From an uncultured Eubacteriales bacterium (GTDB lineage Bacteria; Bacillota; Clostridia; Lachnospirales; Bianqueaceae): 23,954 nt of DNA. Made by a program: the position numbers and the translations under genes. Where the stretch lies: the NCBI GenBank assembly GCA_902782895.1, contig CACZPA010000238.1, forward strand, positions 1 to 23,954. The letters run 5' to 3'. Positions 14,800 through 22,812 of the stretch are shown here, one piece after another. Below the pieces are notes generated by a model, which saw nothing but the letters and a program-made list of their open reading frames with translations, searched no databases and was not told the DNA's origin. Position 1 is the first letter of the stretch. Each line of letters opens with the position of its first letter.

Positions 14800-16785
14800 T
14801 CACTGTGCCTGCAGCTCCAGCAGGCTGTAATCCTGTTTCAGGCGTTTCAAGGTATCGATCTCCCGATTCTGGCAGGTAAAGATCAGGATCTGCCGCTCCT
14901 CGGCTTCTCCCGCGAGGATCCGGAGCACCTGCTCCAGACGGTCCTCGTCATACCGTGCAAAGGCGTCGTCCAGGATCAACGGAAGCTTTTCATCCGGGCT
15001 CAGGCAGTCCATGATCGCAAGCCGCAGCGCCAGATAGATCTGATCCTGCGTGCCCGCGGAAACCTGATCGATCCCGAGAATCCTGCCATCGACGGTGAAA
15101 ATCTGCAGATCTCCCTGCTCGGAAAGCATCACCGTCGGATAACGTCCGTCCGTGATCCTGCCCAATGTCTTTTTCATATTCGCCGCAAGTGTCGGCGCGA
15201 ATTCATGACGGATCTCCCGGGACAAGGACCGGATAGCTTCGGCGGCCGCGAGCAGAGAATTCCTCTCCGCTTCGAGGCGCTCCTTCTCCCGTCCGGCATC
15301 CGCAAGCTCTCTGCGGATCTCATTCATGTCCCCGGTATCCGCAAGCTTCTCGATCTGTTCCGTAAGCTCTTCTCTGTGAGAAGACAGGATCGTATCGGCC
15401 GTTGCAATGACCCACTCCTGTCTGCGGCGGTACAGATCCTCCAGATCCTTACGCATTCTTCTGTTTACCGAATCCTGCTCTAGCAGATCCCGATATGCTT
15501 CGATCGTTGCCGCGTCCGCCTTTGCGAGAATCTGTTCTTTTTGTTTCTGCAGCTCCTGCAGCTCCTCTGTAGCCGCCTGCTCCTGATCCGCGTAATTCCT
15601 GCGGACATCCTGGCGTGCCTGCGCGGCGCGGATTTCTTCCGCCTTGCGTGTATTCTGCCAGAGGATCAAAGCCAGTACGCCTGCTGCGCCGCCGATAAAA
15701 GCGGCTCCCCAGCTGTATCCAAGCACCGTCAGCACGATGCCTGCGATAAGCACTGCCAGGACCGGAATCCCTCTTTGCAGCGTGTTTTTCTTCAGTTCGG
15801 AAGTCTCTTCGGCCACCGTGTCCGAATCACCTGCAAAATCTGTAGATCCGCCTTCTTTCTTAAGACGGTCTTTTGCTTTTGTACTGCGGTCTTCCGCGCT
15901 TCGGATCTGCCCGGAAAGCGCAAGCAGCTCTTCATATTCATCCCGGGATACTGCCGGCGTCTCCTGTAAAGCCTCGACCTGTTCATAAAGCGCCTTCGTC
16001 TCTTCGTTCCAGGCTGCAAGCCTGTCCTTCTGATTCCGGGTACCGGCGTTTTCGACGATCCAGGACGCGTTCTCTTCTTTTTCGACTTTTTCAGGCAAAG
16101 CCTGCAGCTCCTTCAGCAGCTGTTCTCTCTGCCGACGGTTGGCCTGGTTCTGACGGATCTGTCCCGTCAGCGCCTCTTCCCTGGCCCGCAGCGCTCCGAG
16201 TCTGCCCTCCGCTTCATCGGTGCTGCCGATAACGGAAAGCCTCTCCTGCAGACGCGCCATCGATTTACGGACCGACGCCGTATCACTGCCGGACGCGCGT
16301 TCCGCGCTTTCTTCCAGATCTCCATGGACAGCGGCAAGGCTGGCGTCCGCATGCCCCTGTACAACGCTGACCGCGTTCCGGTAGGCGGCAGGAGAAATAC
16401 GAAAAGCAGCATTATCCGGAGACAGTCTCTCAATCACGTTTTTACGGGAAAGATACGGTGTCAGGTCCTGCCCGGAATCCAGATCCGTCATCCGGAGCGT
16501 ATCGTCCGCAAAATCCCTTGTCACCGCGATGCGATGTCCCTGGCAGTCATATACAAGCGTGCCTTTATAGCTGCCGCCGTCCCAGGGTTTATACTTCTCC
16601 CGATCCTTGGCCGCTTCCTCAGACACGGCATCCGAGAATCCGTACAATACGCTTTCCACAAAACGTGTCATCGTCGTCTTGCCGGATTCATTCTTTCCAT
16701 GTATGATGTTCAGTCCCGGATGCAGAGGGATCTCCCTGTCGCGATAGGTGCCGAACCCTTCGATTCTTGCCTCAAGCAGTATCAT
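14800..16785 (-). CDS. SbcC/YhaN-type AAA ATPase with central membrane hairpin
   Basis: 661 residues with an SMC/Rad50-like head split between the two ends. The N-terminal part has the fold-typical LLEARIEGFGTYRD start and Walker A GKNESGKTT (30-38). The C-terminal part has an ABC-type signature SAGTQDQIYLALRLA and Walker B LPLILDDAF with D-loop. Charged coiled coils flank a pair of hydrophobic helices (about 335-375), where Rad50 or SbcC would have a much longer coil with a zinc hook, so the protein is probably membrane-tethered. This is the arrangement of YhaN-like ATPases. Their usual partner is a metallophosphoesterase (SbcD/YhaO type), but none is adjacent: the upstream gene is an rRNA methyltransferase and the downstream one an amidase. 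AGGAGG lies before the ATG. A DNA-repair or nucleic-acid role is inferred from the family only. Confidence 0.85.
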   Translation of the reverse strand: MILLEARIEGFGTYRDREIPLHPGLNIIHGKNESGKTTMTRFVESVLYGFSDAVSEEAAKDREKYKPWDGGSYKGTLVYDCQGHRIAVTRDFADDTLRMTDLDSGQDLTPYLSRKNVIERLSPDNAAFRISPAAYRNAVSVVQGHADASLAAVHGDLEESAERASGSDTASVRKSMARLQERLSVIGSTDEAEGRLGALRAREEALTGQIRQNQANRRQREQLLKELQALPEKVEKEENASWIVENAGTRNQKDRLAAWNEETKALYEQVEALQETPAVSRDEYEELLALSGQIRSAEDRSTKAKDRLKKEGGSTDFAGDSDTVAEETSELKKNTLQRGIPVLAVLIAGIVLTVLGYSWGAAFIGGAAGVLALILWQNTRKAEEIRAAQARQDVRRNYADQEQAATEELQELQKQKEQILAKADAATIEAYRDLLEQDSVNRRMRKDLEDLYRRRQEWVIATADTILSSHREELTEQIEKLADTGDMNEIRRELADAGREKERLEAERNSLLAAAEAIRSLSREIRHEFAPTLAANMKKTLGRITDGRYPTVMLSEQGDLQIFTVDGRILGIDQVSAGTQDQIYLALRLAIMDCLSPDEKLPLILDDAFARYDEDRLEQVLRILAGEAEERQILIFTCQNREIDTLKRLKQDYSLLELQAQ

Positions 16786-16800
16786 CGTATCCCTCCTTCA

Positions 16801-16858
16801 TCCGTTCCAGGCGTTTTATTCCGTTCCAGACTTATTGTTCCGTGCCTGGCGTTTTATT
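16801..16858. repeat. Three imperfect ~19-20 bp tandem repeats across the end of the methyltransferase gene
   Basis: Units at 16801-16820 and 16839-16858 match at 18 of 20 positions. A more diverged copy at about 16820-16838 lies between them, so the intergenic region is almost wholly repeat. The unit at 16839-16858 includes the TAA stop of the methyltransferase gene (16854-16856) on the minus strand. No promoter or terminator hairpin was recognised here. Confidence 0.7.
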
Positions 16859-18242
16859 TCATCAGGCGCCATCCACGCTGATATTTGTTCTTAACCGTGC
16901 CTCCGCGGCTCTTACCCCAGCCGAGAGCATAACCGTCATATGTCATCAGGATCCATCCGTCCGGGTAGTCACCGGTCAGTGTCTCCCCCTTCAGATAACG
17001 GTTCGTATCCTTCTCCTCCTGCTGACGCAGATCCACAGCCCGCTGTACATGCTCCTCCAGCAGGACCATCGCGAAGCTCTGTGAAGGCTCAAACCGATCA
17101 TGCCGAACCTCTCCGAGCAGCAGTCCCGGCGAAAGCACGCGCAGGCCTTTCATCCTGTCCCTGTCGAGCAGCATCGCGTATACTCTGTCTCCGGACTGCT
17201 GAATACGGACATCCGTCGGCAAAACACTCTTCCAGCTCTGCCGCAGATTCTCCTTCTCCCACGAGGAAAAGGCCTCCGGGATCTGCTCCCTGACTGCCGT
17301 GAACTCATGCTCCGTCTCCGCGGTAATCTCTCCGTTCCTTTGCAGCAGTGCCGCGAAATGTCCCTCGCCCCGCACGTGATGCGGCCAGAATCTTGCGCAT
17401 TTCACAAGATCCTGTCTGCCTCCTACCGGGAAGCCGTCCTGGATCCCGCCTGTTTTGGGCAGATCCAAAAGTGTCCAGTCCGGATGCGCGTCGAGGAATT
17501 CCGCGATCACTTCTTCGTCCTCGTATGTCGAATAGGTGCAGGTTGAATACAACAAGATCCCGCCCGACGCGGTCATCTCCGCGGCGTACGGAAGGATCTC
17601 TCTTTGCAGTTTTCCGTAATAGGCGCTCCCGTACTGTTCCCAGCTGCGGATAATGGTCGGATCCTTACGGAACATCCCCTCGCCGCTGCAAGGCGCGTCC
17701 ACGAGGACCTTGTCAAACCATCCACGGAACACGGGAGCCAGTTTATAAGGCGCTTCTGCCGTAACCACGGCATTCGGGATCCCGAACAGCTCTATATTCT
17801 TGATCAGAGCCTGTGCCCGGGACGGACTGATATCATTCGCAAGCAGAAAACCCGCCCGCTGCAGCTTCGCTCCGAGCGCCGTTGTCTTACCGCCCGGCGC
17901 GGCGCAGAGATCAAGGACTCTGTCGCCCGGCTCTACCGGCAGAAAGGACGCCGGCGCCATCGCGCTCGGCTCCTGCAGATAATACAGACCGGCCGCGTAA
18001 TAGGGTGATCCGGACATCGCCGGAGCCTGATCCGACAGATAGATGCCGGTCCCGCACCACGGGACGTTTTCCTGTAAACAGTCTGCCGGAAACAGTCCTC
18101 GCAGCGTCTGCGGATCTGTTTTCAGCGTATTGACGCGAAGAGCCTGCACATACGGCCGCTCCATCGCCGACAGATACTGCTCTGTCTCTTCTTTACCGAT
18201 AAGACCGTTCAGCTCCGACAGATAGGATTCCGGCAGTTTCAT
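16854..18242 (-). CDS. RsmF/NOL1-NOP2-Sun family RNA m5C methyltransferase
   Basis: 462 residues. A short N-terminal RsmF-like region precedes the SAM-binding motif DLCAAPGGKTT (111-121). The two family cysteines follow: Cys185 in VDAPCSGEGMF and the catalytic Cys235 in YSTCTYS. A C-terminal region of about 150 residues matches the RsmF-type tail with a PUA-like domain, typical of enzymes that methylate cytosines near position 1400 of 16S rRNA. The exact target is not deducible. The TGA of the upstream gene shares one base with the ATG at 18242, and a GTG directly before it is a possible alternative start. No clear ribosome site is visible, so translation is probably coupled. The stop lies within a short tandem repeat. 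Confidence 0.92.
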   Translation of the reverse strand: MKLPESYLSELNGLIGKEETEQYLSAMERPYVQALRVNTLKTDPQTLRGLFPADCLQENVPWCGTGIYLSDQAPAMSGSPYYAAGLYYLQEPSAMAPASFLPVEPGDRVLDLCAAPGGKTTALGAKLQRAGFLLANDISPSRAQALIKNIELFGIPNAVVTAEAPYKLAPVFRGWFDKVLVDAPCSGEGMFRKDPTIIRSWEQYGSAYYGKLQREILPYAAEMTASGGILLYSTCTYSTYEDEEVIAEFLDAHPDWTLLDLPKTGGIQDGFPVGGRQDLVKCARFWPHHVRGEGHFAALLQRNGEITAETEHEFTAVREQIPEAFSSWEKENLRQSWKSVLPTDVRIQQSGDRVYAMLLDRDRMKGLRVLSPGLLLGEVRHDRFEPSQSFAMVLLEEHVQRAVDLRQQEEKDTNRYLKGETLTGDYPDGWILMTYDGYALGWGKSRGGTVKNKYQRGWRLMK

Positions 18243-19552
18243 CACAGATCGGATGCAGAAGCGGTCGTTCCGCCCACATGCGTATCGTCAGCCTGCATCG
18301 CGCTGACGGCTTTCATAATACCGATCTTACCGTGTTCCCATGTCAGCGCTCCCTGCAGGAATGCCGTATAGGGCTCGCGCATCGGCGCGTCTGCGGAGAG
18401 CTCGATCGTGGCACCGGAAATAAAGTTTCCAGCCGCCATAATGACCTGACTGCCGCCGTAACCCGGCATATCCCACGGAATCGGCGTAACAAAGGAATCT
18501 ACAGGGCTTGCCTGCTGGATCCCGACACAGAATTTCTCCAAAAGCTTCGGATCGCGAAGCGTAATGCACTGTACAATGTCATGCCGTGCTTCGTCCGGTC
18601 CCGGTGTAACCTCATAGCCAAGATCCTGGAAGACCTGCGCCGCGAAAACAGCGGTCTTGACGGCAGCTTCCACGACAGCCGGTGCTTCAAAAAGTCCCTG
18701 ATAGAAGGACCTGTTCACGCCAAGGGTCGGTCCCTGCTCTTTGCCGAGTCCGGGAGCCGTCAGCCGCACGGCGCAGCGCTCGATCAGATCGCGGCGGCCA
18801 ACGATATAACCGCCGATCGGAGCCAGTCCGCCGCCCAGGTTTTTGATCAGAGATCCTACACAAAGATCCGCTCCGACCTCGGTCGGCTCGATCGTCTCGG
18901 TGAATTCGCCGTAGCAGTTATCCGTCATACAGATAATGTCAGGACGGATAGCTTTGACCGCGCGGAAAACCTCTCCGATCTCGGAAACCGCGAGCGTCGG
19001 ACGGGTCAGATATCCTTTGGAACGCTGCAGCGCGACGATCTTTGTCTCCGGACGGATCGCGGCTACAATGGCCTGCGGATCCAGATGACCCTCCGCATTG
19101 AGCTCGGCCTGGCTGTAGGTGATGCCGAACTCCGTCAGCGCGCCGAGCTCCTCGCGCAGTCCGATAACGCCCTGCAGCGTATCATAGGGCTCTCCGGAGC
19201 CGTACAGCAGATTGTCGCCGGGGCGCAGACATCCAAATAAAGCAGTCGACAGCGCGTGTGTCCCGCAGATCAGCTGCGGACGGACCAGCGCGTCTTCTGT
19301 ACAGAAAACATCCGCGAATACGGCTTCCAGCGTATCGCGGCCCAGATCGTTATAACCGTATCCGGTTGTTGTTTCAAAATGATTCTCCGCTACCCGGTTC
19401 TTCTGGAAAGCGGCCAGAACCTTGGCCTGATTATACTCCGCGATCTCCTCGATCCGCTCAAACTGCGGGCGCAGCTTCAGCTCCCGCGCATGACAAAAAT
19501 CATAGACGCTCTGCGGGATCCCCAGGCTCTGTAAAATCCGTTCTGAAATCAT
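18242..19552 (-). CDS. PLP-dependent methionine gamma-lyase-like protein (YnbB, 'aluminium resistance' family)
   Basis: 436 residues of the fold-type I PLP family that includes B. subtilis YnbB and is often annotated as aluminium resistance or methionine gamma-lyase family protein. Visible features are GTHALSTALF near residues 97-106, D211 in TDNCYGEF for the pyridine nitrogen, and the predicted Schiff-base Lys237 in GSLIKNLGGG. The N-terminal FETTTGYGYNDLGRD motif is typical of this subgroup. The reaction is not established for the family; a carbon-sulfur lyase is the common guess. The ATG overlaps the hfq stop by four bases (ATGA), with AGGAG eleven bases ahead. The position directly after hfq is common in Clostridia and supports the identification. 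Confidence 0.9.
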   Translation of the reverse strand: MISERILQSLGIPQSVYDFCHARELKLRPQFERIEEIAEYNQAKVLAAFQKNRVAENHFETTTGYGYNDLGRDTLEAVFADVFCTEDALVRPQLICGTHALSTALFGCLRPGDNLLYGSGEPYDTLQGVIGLREELGALTEFGITYSQAELNAEGHLDPQAIVAAIRPETKIVALQRSKGYLTRPTLAVSEIGEVFRAVKAIRPDIICMTDNCYGEFTETIEPTEVGADLCVGSLIKNLGGGLAPIGGYIVGRRDLIERCAVRLTAPGLGKEQGPTLGVNRSFYQGLFEAPAVVEAAVKTAVFAAQVFQDLGYEVTPGPDEARHDIVQCITLRDPKLLEKFCVGIQQASPVDSFVTPIPWDMPGYGGSQVIMAAGNFISGATIELSADAPMREPYTAFLQGALTWEHGKIGIMKAVSAMQADDTHVGGTTASASDL

Positions 19553-19797
19553 TCCGCCGCGTTCTCCTCTTTGCAGGAATTCATAAACGCGACAGGATGC
19601 ATCGGCGCGATCGTAGAGATCGCGTGTTTATATATCATCTGCTGTCTGCCGTCAAGGTCCATCATAACAACAAAGCTGTCATAACCTTTGACGCAGCCCT
19701 TGATCTGATAACCGTTCGTCAGAAATACCGTCACTTCTGTTTTCTCTTTACGAAGTGTGTTCAGGAACATGTCCTGAAGATTCAACTGTTTAACCAT
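19549..19797 (-). CDS. hfq: RNA chaperone Hfq
   Basis: 82 residues, the usual size for Gram-positive Hfq. The Sm1 region (LNTLRKEKTEVTVFLTNG to VVMMDLDG) and the Sm2 signature with YKHAIST (56-62) are both present. Hfq forms a cytosolic hexamer ring that binds small RNAs and mRNA A/U-rich tracts. The C-terminal tail is short, about 15 residues after the Sm fold, and contains Cys and Glu residues. GGAGG stands seven bases before the ATG. The gene follows miaA as in many bacteria, including E. coli, but has its own promoter (19853-19881), so it can be expressed apart from the mismatch-repair genes. It overlaps the YnbB-like gene by four bases. Confidence 0.97.
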   Translation of the reverse strand: MVKQLNLQDMFLNTLRKEKTEVTVFLTNGYQIKGCVKGYDSFVVMMDLDGRQQMIYKHAISTIAPMHPVAFMNSCKEENAAE

Positions 19798-19823
19798 ATC
19801 TGTTCCTCCAAAAGTTTAATAGG

Positions 19824-19844
19824 AAAAAAACGGGATAGTATCCC
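19824..19844 (-). terminator. Small hairpin with U7 tract in the hfq leader (attenuator or 5' stem-loop)
   Basis: On the minus strand a GGGAT/ATCCC stem with a three-base loop (19832-19844) is followed one base later by seven T (19824-19830). It could weakly terminate transcripts coming out of miaA. From the hfq promoter it would form at the extreme 5' end of the message. The stem is short, so efficiency is uncertain. Confidence 0.45.
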
Positions 19845-19852
19845 TTATATTC

Positions 19853-19881
19853 ATTATACAACGTGAGGCGTATTTCGACAA
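19853..19881 (-). promoter_or_regulatory. Promoter of hfq inside the 3' end of miaA
   Basis: TTGTCG (19876-19881) and a perfect TATAAT (19853-19858) on the minus strand are separated by 17 bases. The -10 box overlaps the miaA stop codon. Predicted start near 19846 gives a leader of about 50 nt. Confidence 0.75.
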
Positions 19882-20807
19882 GAAATATTTTTTAAAACTT
19901 CCGCGAGCGGATCCTCCGCGTCCATATCGATCCATATCGCGTCCTCTCTGCGGAACCAGGTCAGCTGACGCTTCGCGAAATGCCGTGTGTCGCGCTTCAG
20001 GATCCGTACGGCTTCCTCCAGGGATGTAATGCCGTCAAGCGCGTCGAGGATTTCTTTATATCCGAGTCCCTGCATCGAGACCATATTCCGGCTGCAGCCG
20101 GCCTCCCGCAGTCTTTTCACTTCTTCCACGAGCCCATCGGCCATCATCCGGTCGACACGTTGCTCAATACGCTCGTACAGTTCTTCACGCTTGCGGCTGA
20201 GCACAAAATAGTACAGCTCATAAGGGCTTTCTTTTTGCTTCAGCTCGCTGTTGTGCTCGCTGATCTTCCTTCCGCACTGTCTGTAATACTCGATCGCGCG
20301 GATTACCCGCTTGCTGTTGTTGGGATGGATCATGCGCGCGGACTCCGGATCGATCCCGCAAAGCTCCGCGTACAGCGCCGCTCGGCCTTCCTCCGTCGCG
20401 GCCTGCTCCTCGAGCTGCCTGCGCAGCTCCCCGCCGGTTTCCTCCGGTTCAAAATCCGCTCCGTAGGCCAAGGCATGCAGATAGAAGCCTGTCCCTCCGC
20501 AGACGATCGGAACGGCTCCGCGTGCATGGATCTCCTCCACAAGGCATGCTGCTTCCTCCGTAAAACGGGCGACGTTCCATTCTTCCCACGGCTCCACGAC
20601 ATCAATCAGATGATGCGGTATACCTCGCATTTCCTCTGCCGTAATCTTGGCCGTACCGATATCCATACCCTTATACACCTGCATGGAGTCTCCGGAGATG
20701 ATCTCCCCTCCGATCTTCTCCGCGAGCCGCACCGCCAGATCAGATTTACCGGACGCAGTCGGCCCGGCGATCAGGATCAGGGGACATTTATCTTTCATCA
20801 TAGACAT
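19854..20807 (-). CDS. miaA: tRNA dimethylallyltransferase
   Basis: About 317 residues. The enzyme adds a dimethylallyl group from DMAPP to A37 of tRNAs that read codons starting with U. The N-terminal P-loop GPTASGKS follows directly after the start. ISGDSMQVYKGMDIGTAK and GIPHHLIDV are hallmark MiaA motifs, as are the VCGGTGFYLHAL strand and NSKRVIRAIE. The C-terminal part has GLGYKEILD and RDTRHFAKRQLTWFRR. I place the start at ATG 20807, 16 bases after the mutL stop, because homologues begin a few residues before the P-loop. ATGs at 20801 and 20798 are also possible. The longer reading from 20852 would overlap mutL by 29 bases. The ribosome site is weak, so coupling to mutL is likely. Confidence 0.95.
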   Translation of the reverse strand: MSMMKDKCPLILIAGPTASGKSDLAVRLAEKIGGEIISGDSMQVYKGMDIGTAKITAEEMRGIPHHLIDVVEPWEEWNVARFTEEAACLVEEIHARGAVPIVCGGTGFYLHALAYGADFEPEETGGELRRQLEEQAATEEGRAALYAELCGIDPESARMIHPNNSKRVIRAIEYYRQCGRKISEHNSELKQKESPYELYYFVLSRKREELYERIEQRVDRMMADGLVEEVKRLREAGCSRNMVSMQGLGYKEILDALDGITSLEEAVRILKRDTRHFAKRQLTWFRREDAIWIDMDAEDPLAEVLKNISCRNTPHVV

Positions 20808-20823
20808 TTTTACAGATCCGCTG

Positions 20824-22812
20824 TCAGACAATCCGTTTGAAAAGCTTTTCAAACTGTGTCTGCGTCATCGTCAGGATCGTCGGACGTCCGTGCGGACAGT
20901 TAAACGGATTGGTTGTATGGAAAAGCGCTTCAAAAAGCGCCCGCGCTTCCTGTTCGGAGTAAACGTTATCGCCTTTAATCGCCGCTTTGCAGGACATCAT
21001 CGCCATCCGGTCCAGCAGCAGATCCTTGCGGGAATTCAGGCTTCCGGAGGTAACGGCAGCCGCCATCTCGCGGAAATCATCTTCGTTCATCGGTCCGTTG
21101 AAAATATACGGAACACAGCGCAGGATCACCGTATTTTCTCCGAACGGCTCCACGTCAAAGCCCATCCTGGTAAATTCGGGCAGCGCGCTCATCACACTGT
21201 CGTAATCCGCGGGGCTCAATGTCACCGGGAGCGGATCGAGCAGAATCTGAGAATCCAGACTGCCGACAGCAAGCTGCTTCGTGATCCTGTCATACATTAC
21301 GCGCTCATGCGCGGCATGCTGATCGATCATATACAGGATACCGCCTTCTTCCACCAGCCAGTATGTCGCGAAAACCTGTCCCACGATCCGCATCGTTCTG
21401 ACGTCGGGGAAATTCCGCGTGCGATAGACAGTGGTATCGTCCTCGACAACCGTAGGCTGCATAGGTGCTGCCGGCTGAGCTGATTGCGGCCACACAGGCT
21501 GCGCAGACACGTTCTGCTGCGCAGCGAGGCGTTCAGTAGATTGTGACGTCGACTGTGCGATATGCTGTGGCGTTGGCTGCGTTGGCTGCGTCGGCTGTAC
21601 GGGCGCTGTCGGCTGCGCCCAGGCGGACTGCGACCGTGCGGCTTCCTGCACCGGTTTTCGCGCCGGCTCGTCTTCCTGCGTCAGGCTCTGCTGCACACCC
21701 GTATAATACTCGGTAAAAGCCTGCTTGGCGGATGTTTTCTCCTCCTCCTGCTGCTGGGGATCTGTCCGGAATTCGGTTCCATCACCCTTCGAGGAAGCCG
21801 CTGCGTCAACGACTTTTGCTTCCAGGCTGTCCTTCTGCAGCGTCTGTGTAATCGCTTTATAGACCTGCTCCAGGATCCAGCCGTCATTCGAGAAACGGAC
21901 TTCTGTCTTCGCCGGATGGACGTTTACATCCACAAGCTGCGGGTCAAGTGAAAGCGCCAGAACCGCCAGCGGAAATGTCCCCGGCATGATCAGGTCTTTA
22001 TAGGCTTCTTCTATCGCCTTGTCCAGGATTCTATTGCGGACCAGGCGTCCATTGATAAAGAAATGCTGATACGTCCGGTTCGCGCGCACAAGCTGCGGTC
22101 TTGAAACATAGCCGGTCACACGGATTCCGTCTTCATAATCCGCTTCCAGCATCTGTCCCAGAATTTCTTTGCCGTATACCGAATAGATGCAGTTCTTCAT
22201 CTGATAATTGCCCGGTGTGTGCAGCACGCGCACATTATTGCGCATATACTGGAAGCTGATCTCCGGATGTCCGAGTGCGAAATTCTGCATCAGCTCCGTC
22301 ACTGCGGCCGCTTCCGCGGGAGCCTTTTTCAGGAATTTACGTCTGGCAGGTGTATTGTAGAAAAGGTCCTCGACCTTGATCGTCGTGCCGGACACGGCCG
22401 CGACCTCCTCCAGCAGATTCTCCTTGCCGCCCTCGATCAGATAATGAATTCCGGTCAGCGCGCGCTGTGTCTTCGTGATCATCTCGACCCGCGCGACCGC
22501 CGCGATACTCGCAAGCGCTTCCCCACGGAATCCAAGGCTCGTCACAAGGGACAGATCTTCGGCCTTGCGGATTTTGCTGGTGGAATGCCGCAGGAACGCG
22601 TTGCGCACGTCATCCGCCTCGATTCCGGAACCGTTGTCCGTGACACGCAGATAAGAGATCCCTCCATCCCGGATCTCTACGATAATAGAGCTCGCTCTCG
22701 CGTCGATAGAGTTCTCGACCAGCTCCTTGATAATGGAAGCCGGCCGCTCGATGACCTCACCGGCGGCGATTTTATTGATGGTTCCCGAATCCAATACCTG
22801 TATCTGTCCCAT
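20824..22812 (-). CDS. mutL: DNA mismatch repair protein MutL (endonuclease type)
   Basis: 662 residues. The GHKL ATPase domain (1-330) shows IAAGEVIERPASIIKELVEN (catalytic Glu30, Asn34), DNGSGI (59-64) and GFRGEALASI (94-103). A linker of about 120 residues (340-460) is very rich in Gln, Pro, Thr and Ala, with repeated QPT units near 405-414. The C-terminal domain (from about 470) has the endonuclease metal motif DQHAAHE (497-503), followed by Asp508 where the family usually has Glu. ACKxAI-type (SCKAAI, 607-612) and CPHGRP (639-644) motifs and a final FKRIV complete the site. MutL nicks DNA for mismatch repair after MutS binds. Its ATG directly abuts the mutS TAA, with GAGG eight bases ahead. 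The linker is low-complexity and probably disordered. Confidence 0.97.
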   Translation of the reverse strand: MGQIQVLDSGTINKIAAGEVIERPASIIKELVENSIDARASSIIVEIRDGGISYLRVTDNGSGIEADDVRNAFLRHSTSKIRKAEDLSLVTSLGFRGEALASIAAVARVEMITKTQRALTGIHYLIEGGKENLLEEVAAVSGTTIKVEDLFYNTPARRKFLKKAPAEAAAVTELMQNFALGHPEISFQYMRNNVRVLHTPGNYQMKNCIYSVYGKEILGQMLEADYEDGIRVTGYVSRPQLVRANRTYQHFFINGRLVRNRILDKAIEEAYKDLIMPGTFPLAVLALSLDPQLVDVNVHPAKTEVRFSNDGWILEQVYKAITQTLQKDSLEAKVVDAAASSKGDGTEFRTDPQQQEEEKTSAKQAFTEYYTGVQQSLTQEDEPARKPVQEAARSQSAWAQPTAPVQPTQPTQPTPQHIAQSTSQSTERLAAQQNVSAQPVWPQSAQPAAPMQPTVVEDDTTVYRTRNFPDVRTMRIVGQVFATYWLVEEGGILYMIDQHAAHERVMYDRITKQLAVGSLDSQILLDPLPVTLSPADYDSVMSALPEFTRMGFDVEPFGENTVILRCVPYIFNGPMNEDDFREMAAAVTSGSLNSRKDLLLDRMAMMSCKAAIKGDNVYSEQEARALFEALFHTTNPFNCPHGRPTILTMTQTQFEKLFKRIV

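Noticed and set aside
16801..16858. Possible CRISPR array
   Set aside because: The repeats are about 20 bases, imperfect and directly adjacent without unique spacers, and no cas gene is present.
20808..20852. Longer N-terminus for MiaA starting at 20852
   Set aside because: It would overlap the mutL end by 29 bases and add residues not expected before the P-loop.
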